DNA of 64,000 nt from Rhizoctonia solani (taxonomy: Eukaryota > Basidiomycota > Agaricomycetes > Cantharellales > Ceratobasidiaceae). The stretch is from NCBI RefSeq assembly GCF_016906535.1, contig NC_057384.1, positions 868,001-932,000 of the forward strand, in the 5' to 3' direction. The position numbers and the translations under genes were made by a program. The first letter of the stretch is position 1; the number at the start of each line of letters is the position of its first letter. The notes beneath the pieces were generated by a model that saw only the letters and a program-made list of their open reading frames with translations, did not search any database and was not told where the DNA came from. Below, in pieces: positions 1-10,600 of this stretch.

Positions 1-1354
1 CCTGTCACCTTTCACCTTTATCCCTCATCGACTACAATAACTTTGCCCTTCACAGCTCACTGCTATGTAGAGTAAATTCCTCTACGGGACCCCAAAAGTC
101 TCGGTAGCTCTCCGAGAGTCGCTATTGTCGGTGAGCACTCCGGTGCGTTCAGTATGACGCTCGGAAGCACTTGTGGAGTACTCCCAAATGCTTTCTGAGT
201 AACTTGGATCGATGAGATCCTAACGAAGAGGTTCCCCAAACTGGATCACTGCAGAGCGCTCCAGGATTTTTGGGTCTCGCGCAGTCAGTCGGAACATGCA
301 GCTAATATTTAGACCAGTAAATTGATCAATTGAGTCGATCTCTTCTCCATAGCCTCCCAGTGGGATCGAGGGTATCTTCATAGGAGATTCATGTAGGGGA
401 TTCCATCTCTTTGCGAGTCTTGGAAGAGCCCTAGTTCGATAAAGAGCAAAGACATGCCTTGGAGAAGATCACGGTCTTTACGTACAGAGATCACTACCGG
501 GAACCTCCGTAGATTGACAACTTCTGAACAGCCTCAAGCATTTGATGAGGCAATGACAGTGAGCGAATGAACGTTACTGTGCACCCTGCTACAAGGCAAA
601 TGATAGTTCCCGCCGTTATAGACAGTAAGATTGAGTCAAAGCGTGATAGGTTTTGCTTTCACCCGATGCCTACAAGCCTTCTAATTGGAACAGAACTTAA
701 AATTAGCCCCAAAGAGTCGTGAATGAATTATCTGCTTACATGGAACGTGTGAAATGCAGCTAGGATGATCGATTATTCGTGTGCAATATCTATCTGCGAT
801 TGAAACCCTCATGCACTTTGGGGGCAATATGGAGAACCGCTAGTTACCAGATGATTGCGCCCCAAAAAAAGCTCGGGCTCTTACATCCTCATATGTGTGT
901 TCTGACAGCATAGCACCTTAAGATGTACGGGTCCACTGATTGAATGGAATGTACGGCTAAGCATCCAGTTTGTAATCTGCTACACTAGAATTCGACGTGA
1001 CATCTCGGATTCGTCGACTCGGTCTAGAGCGTGCCAGAGGCAGGTATCATGGCTGGAGACTTCTAAGGTGTTCATCGCAAAGAGCCGTCGCGTTTGAGGG
1101 TACTTACATGTTGATTAAGAATCTTCGAGCGTTGAATAAGGGTGTGTCATGAGCCCACCCATCTTTTCCTAGTTGGCGGCTAATCTCTGGGGCTCTCCAA
1201 TGCGTCCGAGGGGCCATCGCAGATGACTGCAGGACTCAATTCCAGACTCCCCCAGATTGACCCAGGGCGTTTCAGGGTAGGCCCCCCCATGGGAGATCGC
1301 CGGAGACCTTTAGACAAAGAGTCCATCTAGCTCGTTGGTTACCTTTATGCGTAC
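1..1354. other. Unassigned CpG-containing DNA
   Basis: No convincing gene was recognised here. Unlike most of the window it keeps many CpG dinucleotides. Positions about 130-300 resemble 2425-2590 in direct orientation (see that repeat). Short open frames are not supported by any motif. Confidence 0.5.
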
Positions 1355-1361
1355 TATAAAA
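1355..1361 (+). promoter_or_regulatory. TATA-like box before cytochrome c-like ORF
   Basis: A TATAAAA sequence lies about 84 nt before the ATG at 1445, a usual distance for a fungal promoter. Inferred from sequence and position only. Confidence 0.35.
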
Positions 1362-1444
1362 TGGTACCGTTCGTCTAAGTATAGATAACATTACTACACA
1401 ATACCTCTTGGGTTGGTGCAGGACAAGTGAATCACTTTCCATAG

Positions 1445-1708
1445 GTGATGACCTCAGACGACAGTAAAGCATCCTATTCGATGAAATTGAGTGGCGAGAT
1501 TATTCACTTCATGACTGTAGATGAAAAGCTTATGCTGGGCTATCAGCTATTCATGGATCGTTGTGCGAAGTGCCACACAGTGGATACCGCCATTTCGGAA
1601 AATGGGTGTGGGCAATCAGAGAAGGACAAAGTGAAGCAAGGCCCGTCCCTGAAACAGCTGCACGGTCAGTTTAGCGTGAACTTGTTTGGCATGAATACTA
1701 AATCTTAA
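1445..1708 (+). CDS. Cytochrome c-like protein, N-terminal exon or fragment
   Basis: The 87-residue ORF holds a c-type haem-binding motif, RCAKCHT (CXXCH, residues about 40-45), followed after a short insertion by KQGPSLKQLHGQ, which resembles the region after the haem site of mitochondrial cytochrome c (electron carrier between complexes III and IV in the intermembrane space). The next ORF, 1732-2034 in another frame, contains GTKIAY after a PEY stretch, resembling the GTKM region that supplies the methionine haem ligand, but with Ile where Met is expected. A short intron ending near the AG at 1722 could join the two frames. A third segment near 1884-1915 (REAIIAFIQ) resembles the C-terminal helix. 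The insertion between CXXCH and the glycine-proline region and the missing Met suggest a diverged paralogue or pseudogene. This is the only gene in the window outside transposons. Confidence 0.45.
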   Translation: MMTSDDSKASYSMKLSGEIIHFMTVDEKLMLGYQLFMDRCAKCHTVDTAISENGCGQSEKDKVKQGPSLKQLHGQFSVNLFGMNTKS

Positions 1709-1731
1709 CGTATAATTTATAGAGAGATTCA

Positions 1732-2034
1732 ATGGTCCTCTTCAAAGATATTTTCGAAAAGTCGAACCAACAACCAGAATACTCGAGGTCCGTTGGAACC
1801 AAGATAGCCTACATCAGCACCTCCAGCACAATTCAGTTCTGGACGAAAGCTGTTGTAACCCTTCAAATAAGGGTGCGCTGTACAGATTTCAAAGAGAAGC
1901 AATCATCGCGTTCATTCAGTGCGGTATGGCGCTCTTTCAGAGCAAAAAGGATCAACTCTCAAATCGAACCACGGAGAATTGAGAAATGTGTTTCTTGCAT
2001 TCACTGGACACCCAAAATAGGAAATCGTATGTGA
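1732..2034 (+). pseudogene. Possible second exon of the cytochrome c-like gene
   Basis: The first third (residues about 8-28) resembles the segment of cytochrome c leading to the GTKM motif, with Ile replacing Met. The remainder shows no family likeness in this frame, while a better C-terminal match lies in another frame near 1884-1915, so either another intron or a frameshift is needed. Kept as a tentative, probably broken, continuation of the gene at 1445. Confidence 0.3.
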
Positions 2035-2394
2035 ATAAAATATCTGCTATTTCTGGGGCGGTAGGATATGAAATTTTGAAGGTGTTGCACAATGGATGTT
2101 TTGCGGCAAGGATTGGGCAGTGGTAAAATGGAGCCTCAACCTGCTGAGGCATGATAGCAATGTAATGGTGTCAGTGAAATTAAGTTAGAGAATCTGGTAT
2201 TCCAATGAGATAGGGGCCAAAGGAACAGAAGAAAACTGGACAAACCTGTAACAAAATACCCAGACCTTACCTGTACCAGTATAGCAGCCAATCTGCCATA
2301 TAGGTAATAACTGACTACCTGCAAGGTGGATATTGGCACTGGGAGTGTTATTTAGGTTCTTGAGTTCCCCTGACCCTATAAGGTCTCAATAATC
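2035..2394. other. Unassigned intergenic DNA
   Basis: No recognisable gene, LTR or repeat was seen between the cytochrome c-like region and the repeat starting about 2395. Confidence 0.4.
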
Positions 2395-2640
2395 TTGGGA
2401 GCACTCTGAGACTTACTCTTGTCAACAAGCACTCCAGACCATCCAACATGACACTTGGAAGTGCTTGTGGAGTGCTCCCAAGTGCTTGCTGATCAACCTG
2501 GATCTGTTAGACTCTAACATGGAGGTTCTGCAAACCAGAGCACTTAAAAGTGCTCCAAGGTTTTGGGGTCCCTGTGGAGGGCTCCCTGTATGTGTTAGGT
2601 GGAGCCTGTATCCCAAGCACCCAAATTTGGAAGTTTTGAA
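2395..2640 (+). repeat. Diverged direct repeat of 85-320
   Basis: Both segments contain a colinear run of matches (for example GGAAG..CTTGTGGAGT.CTCCCAA and later GCTCCA.G.TTTTGGGT) with roughly two thirds identity judged by eye. The copy at 85-320 is CpG-rich and this copy is CpG-poor. The element family is not known. Confidence 0.5.
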
Positions 2641-2778
2641 ATACAAGTATGACATGCTATCCCTGGGCAACTACCCATAAGCCAAAATCTTGCATGTAGA
2701 ATACATTACAAACCATTGAGTGCTCTACAATCTCCAAATCTTGATACAGACCCTGGATACAAGACCTAATTTGGTTGC

Positions 2779-2990
2779 TGTTGTAGACACAATCAATACC
2801 AGGGATTCAATTCCCATTTTCTCAAATTTAAACAGACTCAAACAGACAACATTCTCAATCATGTGACTCCAGCACTTAGGACACACCCTAAGCACTTTGC
2901 CATGTCTCCTCCTCTACTTAGTCAGCTGCATAGCCACCTCCACCTTGATGACATCATAGGTGACATGTATGCATGAGTAAGGCTGCTGAT
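2779..2990 (+). repeat. Family A LTR, 5' fragment
   Basis: Begins TGTTGTAGACAC and follows the U3 of the intact family A LTR at 39471 up to the position where a second A LTR is inserted (2991). Its remaining 3' part is not seen in the window. Confidence 0.8.
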
Positions 2991-3585
2991 TGTTGTAGAC
3001 ACATGTATACCAAAGGGAATTATTCTGATTTTCTTGAATTTAAACAATGACAAATGGACTACATTTTTGATCACATGACATTGGCGCTTATATCATATGC
3101 TAAGCGCCAAGTCATGTCCCCATCTGTGCTTACTTCATCATGCATAGCTACCTCCACCTGATGACATCACTACAACACATCAGTGACACATATGCATGAG
3201 TAAGGCCAACTGCAGAGTGGGGTTCTTATTTGATATAGACTGCTTCCTTTCCCACACACAATGTATTTGCAATTAGCACTCTCTGTAATAATATAAGGAG
3301 GCTCACCAACCATGGTAACACCCAGGTTGATTACCTCTTGTTGTATCCCCACACTGTACAAGGCCCCTAAGGCCAGTAACTACTAAGTCCCACCTGTACT
3401 TGTTGCCTTAAGCAACTTACCTATTGTAGATACATAGCTTGCCATCACCCTTACAGCCTTGGTCATTGTAATCAGATAGTTTGTTGTTGTAGGTAGCCAC
3501 CACACTGCCTTAAGCAGTCTAGATACAAAGTCCACATGGCCACAAGCGCCTGCTACCTAGACAGCCCTTAAGGATGTCTAGGACA
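2991..3585 (+). mobile_element. Family A solo LTR inserted in an A LTR
   Basis: Begins TGTTGTAGAC and ends TAGGACA, about 595 bp. It is flanked by perfect 5-bp duplications CTGAT at 2986-2990 and 3586-3590. An LTR thus lies inside an older LTR of the same family. Confidence 0.85.
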
Positions 3586-3591
3586 CTGATG

Positions 3592-5261
3592 TGTCATGAC
3601 CCATGCCTTTGCTGGCATGTCTCCCAACCAAGCCACCTACTAATAGGATACTTCACAGTCTTTAGAAGGCCATACATACTCACATATATGCAGCCAGAAC
3701 TGTCATTACTCTAAGGGTTCATGACTTAGAGACTGACAGTCCACCCAGTCACATGACCTCCCCCCTCCAGTCTTTTATCAAATACTATACTAAACTACTT
3801 CAGATTTGGGGTGGGGGGATTGTTGTAAATTGGGGGAAAAGAGGTTGAGACTCTGGTGCTGAGCAGAGTCTGTGTTGCAAGATTCCCAATTTCCAAGCTA
3901 AGTAAACAAGTAGCTTCTTTAGGGTTCTCTGGGTCTAGCTATCTTGAATACAATCAACTACAGATATATCCATTCTCAGTGTAAAGTGTCTTAGTAAGTA
4001 TTTCTCTAAGAGCAAGAGTAATGGCTCAAGTTCCCTTTGGCAGAGATAGTTATGTAAGTTTCACTCCTAGTTGCAGGAGCTAACTGGTTACTTAGTATAT
4101 ATCCTTCTGAGGATGATTGCCTTCTGTTCACTTAACCTAAGAACTCTGTATCAGGTCTACAACCTTTCCACACTATGGGTACTTGGGAGATCCACTTATA
4201 CAAGTTTAAGTTATTTGAAATCTTGAGGCACAATATATCACACAATTGAGGGGGGCAAGCCCAAACCCAAGAGTGACAGTCAACAGTAACAGTGAGTGGA
4301 GTGGTGGGAAGGGTGAAGGGGTGCCCTCCAAGGGTATGCAAGAGTCCCCTTTTATACCCTAGAGTGGCAAGGTTACTGAGTCATTCACCTAGTCAGAGTA
4401 TGAATATGACTTGCTTAGGACTGTGCTTCCTAAGACTTTGATTGGTGGGTGGGAAGGCATGGATATGACTAGGATTGAATGTGACTGCTCTTGGGTTGAA
4501 CTGCAATTAGTTAAAAATAGAAACATCTAGATACATGACTCAGTCTATCAAAAAATGCTTGGCAGCCAATGAGCACTTAGAGTGAGTCATTAGTGTGAGT
4601 CATTCTGGTGGCAAGCAGAATGGCTCATAAGCAGGATTTGCAGTGCCACTAGAAATTACTAAATAAGGAAAACCTTAGTAATCTCATGAAAGGTATGACT
4701 CAACTGAGCTAGGAATAAGGTTCATTTCCCAAGTTAGAGCTAGTCATGTGCTGAGCTAGATGTAAAGATATGAATATAATTATTAGTAAGGTACCTGAGC
4801 CACATAGATAGAATCTTGTGAAGCTAATATCTTCATGAGATCTTATCATATGAGCACGTGACAGGCAGCGTTAGAACGAGCGAAAGGAGCTCTATTGAAC
4901 GATATGTAACACATACAGTCAATATGAGCGTTACATAGAGTAATGACAGGAATAATAGAAAATAGGAGACAAATGGCCATTAAATCAGAAAGTAAGATAT
5001 ATGCAGATTATTGTGGATGGTGAGCTGTGAATGAAATATTGTGAGATACATAACAGGGATGACATAATCTCTTCTATAATAATACATTATTCAGACCTTG
5101 CCTGCAGGCTCCCTTAACATTGGCCTGTGGCAAGGGGGGCAGGGGAGTGCAATGTCCCCCAGCAACTTATATCATTCATATATTACTGTGCATCATCTAT
5201 ACTATATATCTTTGACAGTGGATATATATGGTAATAACCCTTCCAGATATGGGTAATGACA
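3592..5261 (+). repeat. Family C/D 5' LTR, split by an F solo LTR
   Basis: LTR sequence runs 3592-3820 and 5056-5261. It starts TGTCATGACCC, includes the CACATGACCT pyrimidine-rich block and ends GGGTAATGACA. It is directly followed, 2 nt later, by a primer-binding site. The 5 bases before it (TGATG) do not match the GGATA after the family C 3' LTR at 23438, so these two LTRs probably did not arrive together. Confidence 0.85.
3821..5055 (-). mobile_element. Family F solo LTR, copy 1
   Basis: About 1235 bp, ends TGTTGTAAATTG...ACATAACA, with perfect GGGAT target duplications at 3816-3820 and 5056-5060. It is nearly identical to 54940-56176. A good TATA box (GGGTATAAAAGG) on the minus strand near 4345-4370 suggests the element is oriented minus; strand is inferred from this alone. 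No internal region of this family is present. Confidence 0.85.
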
Positions 5262-5263
5262 TT

Positions 5264-5274
5264 GAAAACAAGCT
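5264..5274 (+). promoter_or_regulatory. Family C/D primer-binding site
   Basis: GAAAACAAGCT starts exactly 2 nt after the LTR end at 5261, the same spacing as in families A and B. Its perfect complement AGCTTGTTTTC is at 7817-7827, downstream in the leader. Confidence 0.7.
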
Positions 5275-5579
5275 GCTTACCTATACCCAGTATATATGCA
5301 TGTATGTACATATGTGTTGCCAATAGGGGATGTAGGGATGACTAATGCCCCTACATCAATGATGCACAACATATTGTCCCAACAACACAACTTCAGATTA
5401 CCATTTATGGTAACCCACCTTCCTAATTAGGAAAGAGACATGACTTGAAGAAGACTTTCAAGACAAATGGAGACCAAGCAATTTAGACTTGCCAAAAATG
5501 GCAATCCCCTTTCCAAATTAGGAAAGAAGATGAAATGGATGGATGACTAAGCTTAGTCAGCTGAACTATGATGAGTCAG

Positions 5580-6705
5580 TGTTACACTCCCTTAAATTAT
5601 ACCATTGGAATTGCACAATTTTTCTATTATTTTTAGTTTTTTGTACAGACTCAATATCTTTTGTTTTTTCATCACGTGATTTTGGTGCTTATTATGCCAG
5701 GATGCCAAGCCAAGATGTTGTGCCAAGGGCGCTTAAGAGAAATCCATGCTTCTGTGCAGCCCACAGCATGCTTCTCTTTTCACATGGACTCTTCTTTTCA
5801 CATGTGCATAGACCATGTACATAGCTACCTCTTTTCTATATTGTTACAAACTCCTTAACTATACCATTGGATTTGGACAATTTTTCTAATATTTTTAGTA
5901 TTTTTTACGAACTCTTTATCTTCACTTTTTCAATCATGTGACCTTGGTGCTTATTATGCCAAGATGCCGTGCCAAGGGCGCTTAGGAGAAATCCACGCTT
6001 CTGTGCAGCCCACAGCACTCTTCTTATTTCATTTATGTACTTCTTTTTCTCACGCGCACAGACCATGTAGATAGTGCCTCTTGGTCTATATATACAGCAG
6101 GAAAATCACTTGGAAACCCCAAGTTGATTTTACCTTGTCTCATATTCATTGAGGAGGATAGCCCAGCCAGCTAAGTAGCTGGCCCCCAGCAGTAGCAACA
6201 CTTACCCCTACCTTTACTCATCACACTTCCCAGGCCTCAGGCCCCCTTGCATCAGCAGTAGTTAGTAGTAGGTTGCCTTAAGCAATAGTAGTATAGCCTT
6301 AGATAGCCTGTTATGTAAGCAGTGTATTAGTTGTATGGCCTTAAGTGCCCGCTCCACTAGCAAGTACCCACCTTACAGTGGTGTACAACATATATATACA
6401 GCAGGAGAATTGCTTGGAAACACCAAGTCAATTTTACCTTGTCTCTTACTCACAAGACAGGTTATCAGAAGCCAGCTAAGTAGCCAGCCACCAGTAACAC
6501 CCATGCTTACCCTCCTATTCTTACCTATCACACCTCTAGGCCTAAGGCCCCCTTGCATTAGCAATAGTTAGTAGAAGTTGCCATAAGCAACTTAGTTGAT
6601 AGTAGTATAGCCTAGATACATAGTTAGATAAGCATTGTTTGTAGTAGTATGGCTGTAAGCGCCCATCCACTAGTGAGTACCCAACCTTACAGTTGGCATA
6701 CAACA
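5580..6705 (+). mobile_element. Family B solo LTR (outer), interrupted
   Basis: TGTTACACTCC...GGCATACAACA with GTCAG target duplications at 5575-5579 and 6706-6710. Its own sequence is 5580-5841 plus 6396-6705. The gap is a second B LTR. The complete D leader at 58070 lacks this insertion, confirming the empty site. Confidence 0.85.
5842..6390 (+). mobile_element. Family B solo LTR inside the TATA box of another B LTR
   Basis: 549 bp, TGTTACAAACTCC...GTGTACAACA, with target duplication TATAT at 5837-5841 and 6391-6395. The target is the TATATATA promoter box of the outer LTR, so the older promoter is split. Confidence 0.85.
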
Positions 6706-7049
6706 GTCAGCAATCAAGCCACATAATCAACTCAGTGATGACAAATCAAGTATGACTAAGCATAATGACAAATGCTTAGTCAGTAATCAACTCACATGAT
6801 CAACTAATGAATGACAAATCACTTACAACCAAGCATGATGACAAATGCTTAGTCAGCAAGTATTCAACTCAGCCACAAGTCACATGATGATGCCTGTGCT
6901 CAATCTCTGGGTAAAACCAGGCTGCATTGGGGAATAAGACTACCATATAAGGAAATTGGATGAGTCATACTTATATTATGGCTCTGCATGCCAAGAGTAT
7001 GAGTCATACTTAAGCAGTGTTCCACATGATCATGTGCTAAAAATAGAAC

Positions 7050-7609
7050 TGTTACAACCTCCTAACATATACCATTGGATTCGCACAATTTTTCTGTTAT
7101 TTTTACTATTTTTACGAACTCAATATCTTTACTTTTTCGATCACGTGATCTCGGCGCTTATTATGCCGAGATGCCGCGCCGAGATGCCGTGCCAAGGGCG
7201 CTTAGGAGAAATCCACGCTTCTGCGCAGCCCGCAGCACGCTTCCTTTTTCACATGTAGTCTTCCTTTTTACACACGCACAGACCACATGTATTTAGTTGA
7301 CTTGTCTATATATACAGCAGGAAAATCGCTTGGAGCCCCCAAGTCGATTTTACCTTGTCTCTATTCATTGAGGAGGGATTACTCAGCCAGCTAAGTAGCC
7401 GGCCCCCAGTTGTCTTCAGAAGTTACCCCTTTTACTTAACTCATCACACCTCCCAGGCCTCCGGCCCCTTTGCAGTAGATAGTATCAGAAGTCCGCCTTA
7501 TAGCGGCATTAGTATAGCCTTAGTACAGTAGATTACATAAGCTTGTAGTAGTACGGCCTCAAGCGCCCGCTCCCACTAGCGCGTACCCACCTTACAGTGG
7601 TGTACAACA
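7050..7609 (+). mobile_element. Family B solo LTR
   Basis: 560 bp, TGTTACAACCTCC...GTGTACAACA, flanked by AGAAC at 7045-7049 and 7610-7614. The D leader at 58330 shows the uninterrupted site. This copy keeps more CpGs than its neighbours, including CACGTGATCTCGGCGCTTA, so it is comparatively young. Confidence 0.9.
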
Positions 7610-7781
7610 AGAACCAACTCTGCCAAGACCTCACCTCACTGGTGTATTTCTTGGCATCCAACTGGCTAATCAAACACTGTCACATGGTTCTTTGACTCAT
7701 ACTGCTTCTGAGGCTGTGCTATGGGTCCAAGAGGCTGTGCTCCTATTTGAAATATTTATATAGACCCAAGTGAAGCCCAGG

Positions 7782-7827
7782 TATATATAGGGGCAGAACA
7801 AGCTGCTTAGAAAGCCAGCTTGTTTTC
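7782..7827 (+). promoter_or_regulatory. Leader promoter and PBS complement of C/D
   Basis: TATATATA at 7782-7789 is followed 35 nt on by AGCTTGTTTTC (7817-7827), the exact complement of the PBS at 5264. In families A and B the same TATA-to-complement spacing (34 nt) marks the RNA 5' end in the LTR. Here it lies in the internal leader. Confidence 0.55.
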
Positions 7828-8587
7828 CCTTGTCTTACAACTTATAGGGACAAGCAGGTGCTGCTACACCTGAAAAGAGCAACTGAGTGATCAATTTCAA
7901 ATTCAACTATCAACAACTGTCAATAAAGGGTCTCCACTGACCCTTCTATCTGATTTGTGATAAGAGTACTATCAGAGTCTTCTCATCACTTGGACCCTAG
8001 GTGTCCATTACTTTACTTGCAAACAGCTAAAGACCTCTTTGTGGGTTGCACTATTTTTGCTCTGATTAATAGAAGCTCTTGAGTATTCTATTTGAATAAG
8101 ATAATGAGGTATCATTGACTATAAATTAAGATAGCCTTATCTTAAAGAACCACTTCTTTGAAACACATGTGTTAAGAGTTGTGTAAGTACAGGAGTAAGA
8201 AAGAATTATTATATACAAGATGTATATGGGAATAACTAAGAATTAGTATTAAGAATCAGAGTATATGCGCAGAATATATGCACAATATAGGCTAGGTTAT
8301 CAGGAATAACAACTCCTAACAAATAGTCTAGCAACTATGAAGTGCAGGTGGTTGGTTATGTATAGTACCTTAGACTAATGTTACTTAAGCCTAAGTGACT
8401 AAGGGTATGTATACTTAAGGTCTCTGGGATAGTACCTTAAGTAAGAGGGTTATCTGACTAATGTACAGGATTTATAGGATTTGCCTAATAAGTATAGGAC
8501 TTATATATGCTTAAGTAAGACTTAAGGCTTATGGGGTTTACCTAAAATATATCTAGGATTTATGAGATATTGTAGATAAAGCTATCT

Positions 8588-9148
8588 TGTTGTACACCAC
8601 TGTAAGGTGGGTACTCACTAGTGGCGGGCGCTTAAGGCTGTAACTAATACAGACACTACTTATCTAATCTAACTACCTAAGGCTAACTACTACTGCATAA
8701 GGCAGCTTACTACTAACTACTGGTGACAATGGGGCCTGAGGCCTGGAGGTGTGGTAGGTCAAGGAAAGGGGTGAGTGCTACTGTTACTACTGGGGGCTGG
8801 CTACTTAGCTGGCTGGCTACCTTCTCTAATGTGTAAGAGACAAGGTAAAATTGACTTGGTGTCTCCAAGCAATTTTCCTGCTGTATATATAGACAAAGCA
8901 CACTATTTACATGGTCTGTGCGTGTGAGAGAAAGAAGTATAGAAGACAAGTGAGAAGCATGCTGCGGGCTGCGCAGAAGCGTGGATTTCTCCTAAGCGCC
9001 CTTGGCACGGCATCTTGGCGCGGCATCTCGGCATTATAAGCGCCGAGATCACGTGATCGAAAAACATAAGGTATTGAGTCCGTAAAAAATACTAAAAATA
9101 ATAGAAAATTTGGGCAATTCTAATGGTATATGTTAGGAGGTTATAACA
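8588..9148 (-). repeat. Family B 3' LTR
   Basis: 561 bp. On the minus strand the TATA box is at 8891-8884. Thirty-four nt downstream lies AAGTCAATTTTAC (8857-8845), which is complementary to the PBS at 14257-14269. The CACGTGATCTCGGCGCTTA block lies further upstream in U3, near 9036-9056. Confidence 0.9.
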
Positions 9149-9160
9149 TTGCCCCCCCCC

Positions 9161-9947
9161 TTAAAGGCTCTTGGCGGAGTCACAAGCCTTTTTCAGTTGT
9201 GACTTGTTGAAGCGTTGAATTTCTTTCTGGCTGTGTTCCAGCAGTTCTTTGGGTTCCCATGAGTTGTCTTCCGGACCATATCCCTTCCATTTGATCAAGT
9301 AGAACCATTTTCCTTGTTGTCTTTCAGAGTCAATGATCTGCTCTACTTTGTACTCCTCCTCTCCTTCTATTGTTTCAGGTGGACGGCGTTCCGGGAGTGG
9401 TTGACTAGGGGATTTGTGGACTTTGGACAGTAGTCCTACATAGAATACATTGTGGATTTTCATGGTTTCCAGGAGTTCCAGGCGGTACGCATGGCTGGAG
9501 ATTTTTTTGGTGATTTTGAAGGGTCCTAGGCGCTTTGGGTCTAATTGTTGGAGTTAGAATGGATCTCCACATTTTTTGCGTCCAGCCAAACTTTCTCTCC
9601 AATTGAATATTCCGGGGTGACTCCCTTGGTTCCTGCCATTTTTTCCTTTGTCATTTCAGGGCGGATTCTGCTTCCTTCCATTCTTGTGCTAAGGTATCAG
9701 CCACATTGTCAGATTCTGGTACGTTTGCTGGGACATTGGACGGGTTCATGACCGGGTTCCTTCCATATACCAATTCAAAGGGGGTTCTTCCGGTGGCGGA
9801 GTGTTTAGCATTGTTGTATGCGTATTCCACTAATGGCAACCAGGAGGCCCAGTCCAAGTGGTCTGCTGCTATGTATGATCTCAGGTAGAACTTGATGAAT
9901 TGATTCACCCTCTCCGTCTGACCGTCTGACTCCGGGTGGTAAGCCAA
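9161..9947 (-). pseudogene. Family B integrase C-terminal half and chromodomain, frameshifted
   Basis: Pieces 9947-9651 and 9463-9161 lie in different frames. The first starts at AYHPESDGQTERVN, which carries the catalytic Glu of the DDE integrase, followed by the C-terminal part of the core. The second has the GPY/F-end motif NVFYVGLL and a chromodomain (EEEYKVEQI...WFYLIKWKGYGPEDNSWEP), which reads histone marks to direct integration. At least one frameshift near 9545-9650 separates them. The frame ends about 13 nt before the polypurine tract. Confidence 0.85.
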
Positions 9948-9988
9948 TGAGAATGAGGGCTTGATCCCAAGACGTTGGTACAGTGCCC

Positions 9989-10600
9989 TTAGGAATTTCC
10001 CTGTAAATGTGGTTCCCTGTCTGATATTGTCCTAACCGGCAACCCATGGAGTTTCCACACATGTGAGACAAATAGTTCTGCTAATCCCTTGGACAAGACT
10101 TTCTTGGTAGTTGGAATGAAGTGTCCAAATTTGGAGAAGGAATCTATTACTACCAGAATTGCGTCAAATCCTTGAGATTTAGGGAAGCCTGTGATGAAGT
10201 CATAGGAAATTGTGTGGAAAGGGAAAGGGGGGACTTCCAAGGGTTTCAGGGAGATAACTGGAGCATGTGCGCGTTGATTGGCCTGGCAAACTGGGCAGCA
10301 TTCCACCCATTCTTTTGTAGAGGATTTCATTCCTGGCCACCAATAATTCCTACTGACAAGTTCAAGCGTCCTTGTTGTCCTGGATGTCCTGCCAGTGGAG
10401 AGTTGTGGAATTCCTTCAGAAGACGTTCCTTCAGGGTTTCTGAGTCTGGGACAACTAGCTTCCCTTGGTACCATAGGAGGTCCTCTTCCCAATTGTAGTC
10501 CCTGTAAGCTTTCCAAATGGAGGGGGGTGCAAGGTCTGCATCCTCTGTGAGAAATTGGATGATAGGTTCCAGAGATGGATCTTCCCTGACTCTGGAGCAA
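9989..10600 (-). pseudogene. Family B integrase N-terminal half
   Basis: The open frame enters integrase from a shifted frame. From about residue 65 it reads LELVSRNYWWPGM, then CPVC (second half of the HHCC zinc site), then the DDE core with the first Asp in VVIDSFSKFGHF and the second in TISDR. Its last residues (EPHLQGNS) are out of frame, so the core is broken again near 10030. Confidence 0.85.

Larger units (their letters stand above)
5262..8587 (+). other. Family C/D leader with nested LTRs
   Basis: Untranslated leader homologous to 57755-58800 of the complete D element, apart from B LTR insertions at 5580-6705 and 7050-7609. From about 8060 to 8587 the likeness to D stops and the sequence is AT-rich without ORFs. 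It continues on the far side of the B element at 14831, as shown by the matching TATCT duplication. Confidence 0.7.

Noticed and set aside
9545..9888. Plus-strand ORFs over B element pol and gag (also 12741-13915)
   Set aside because: Antisense shadows of minus-strand gag-pol with no domain of their own.
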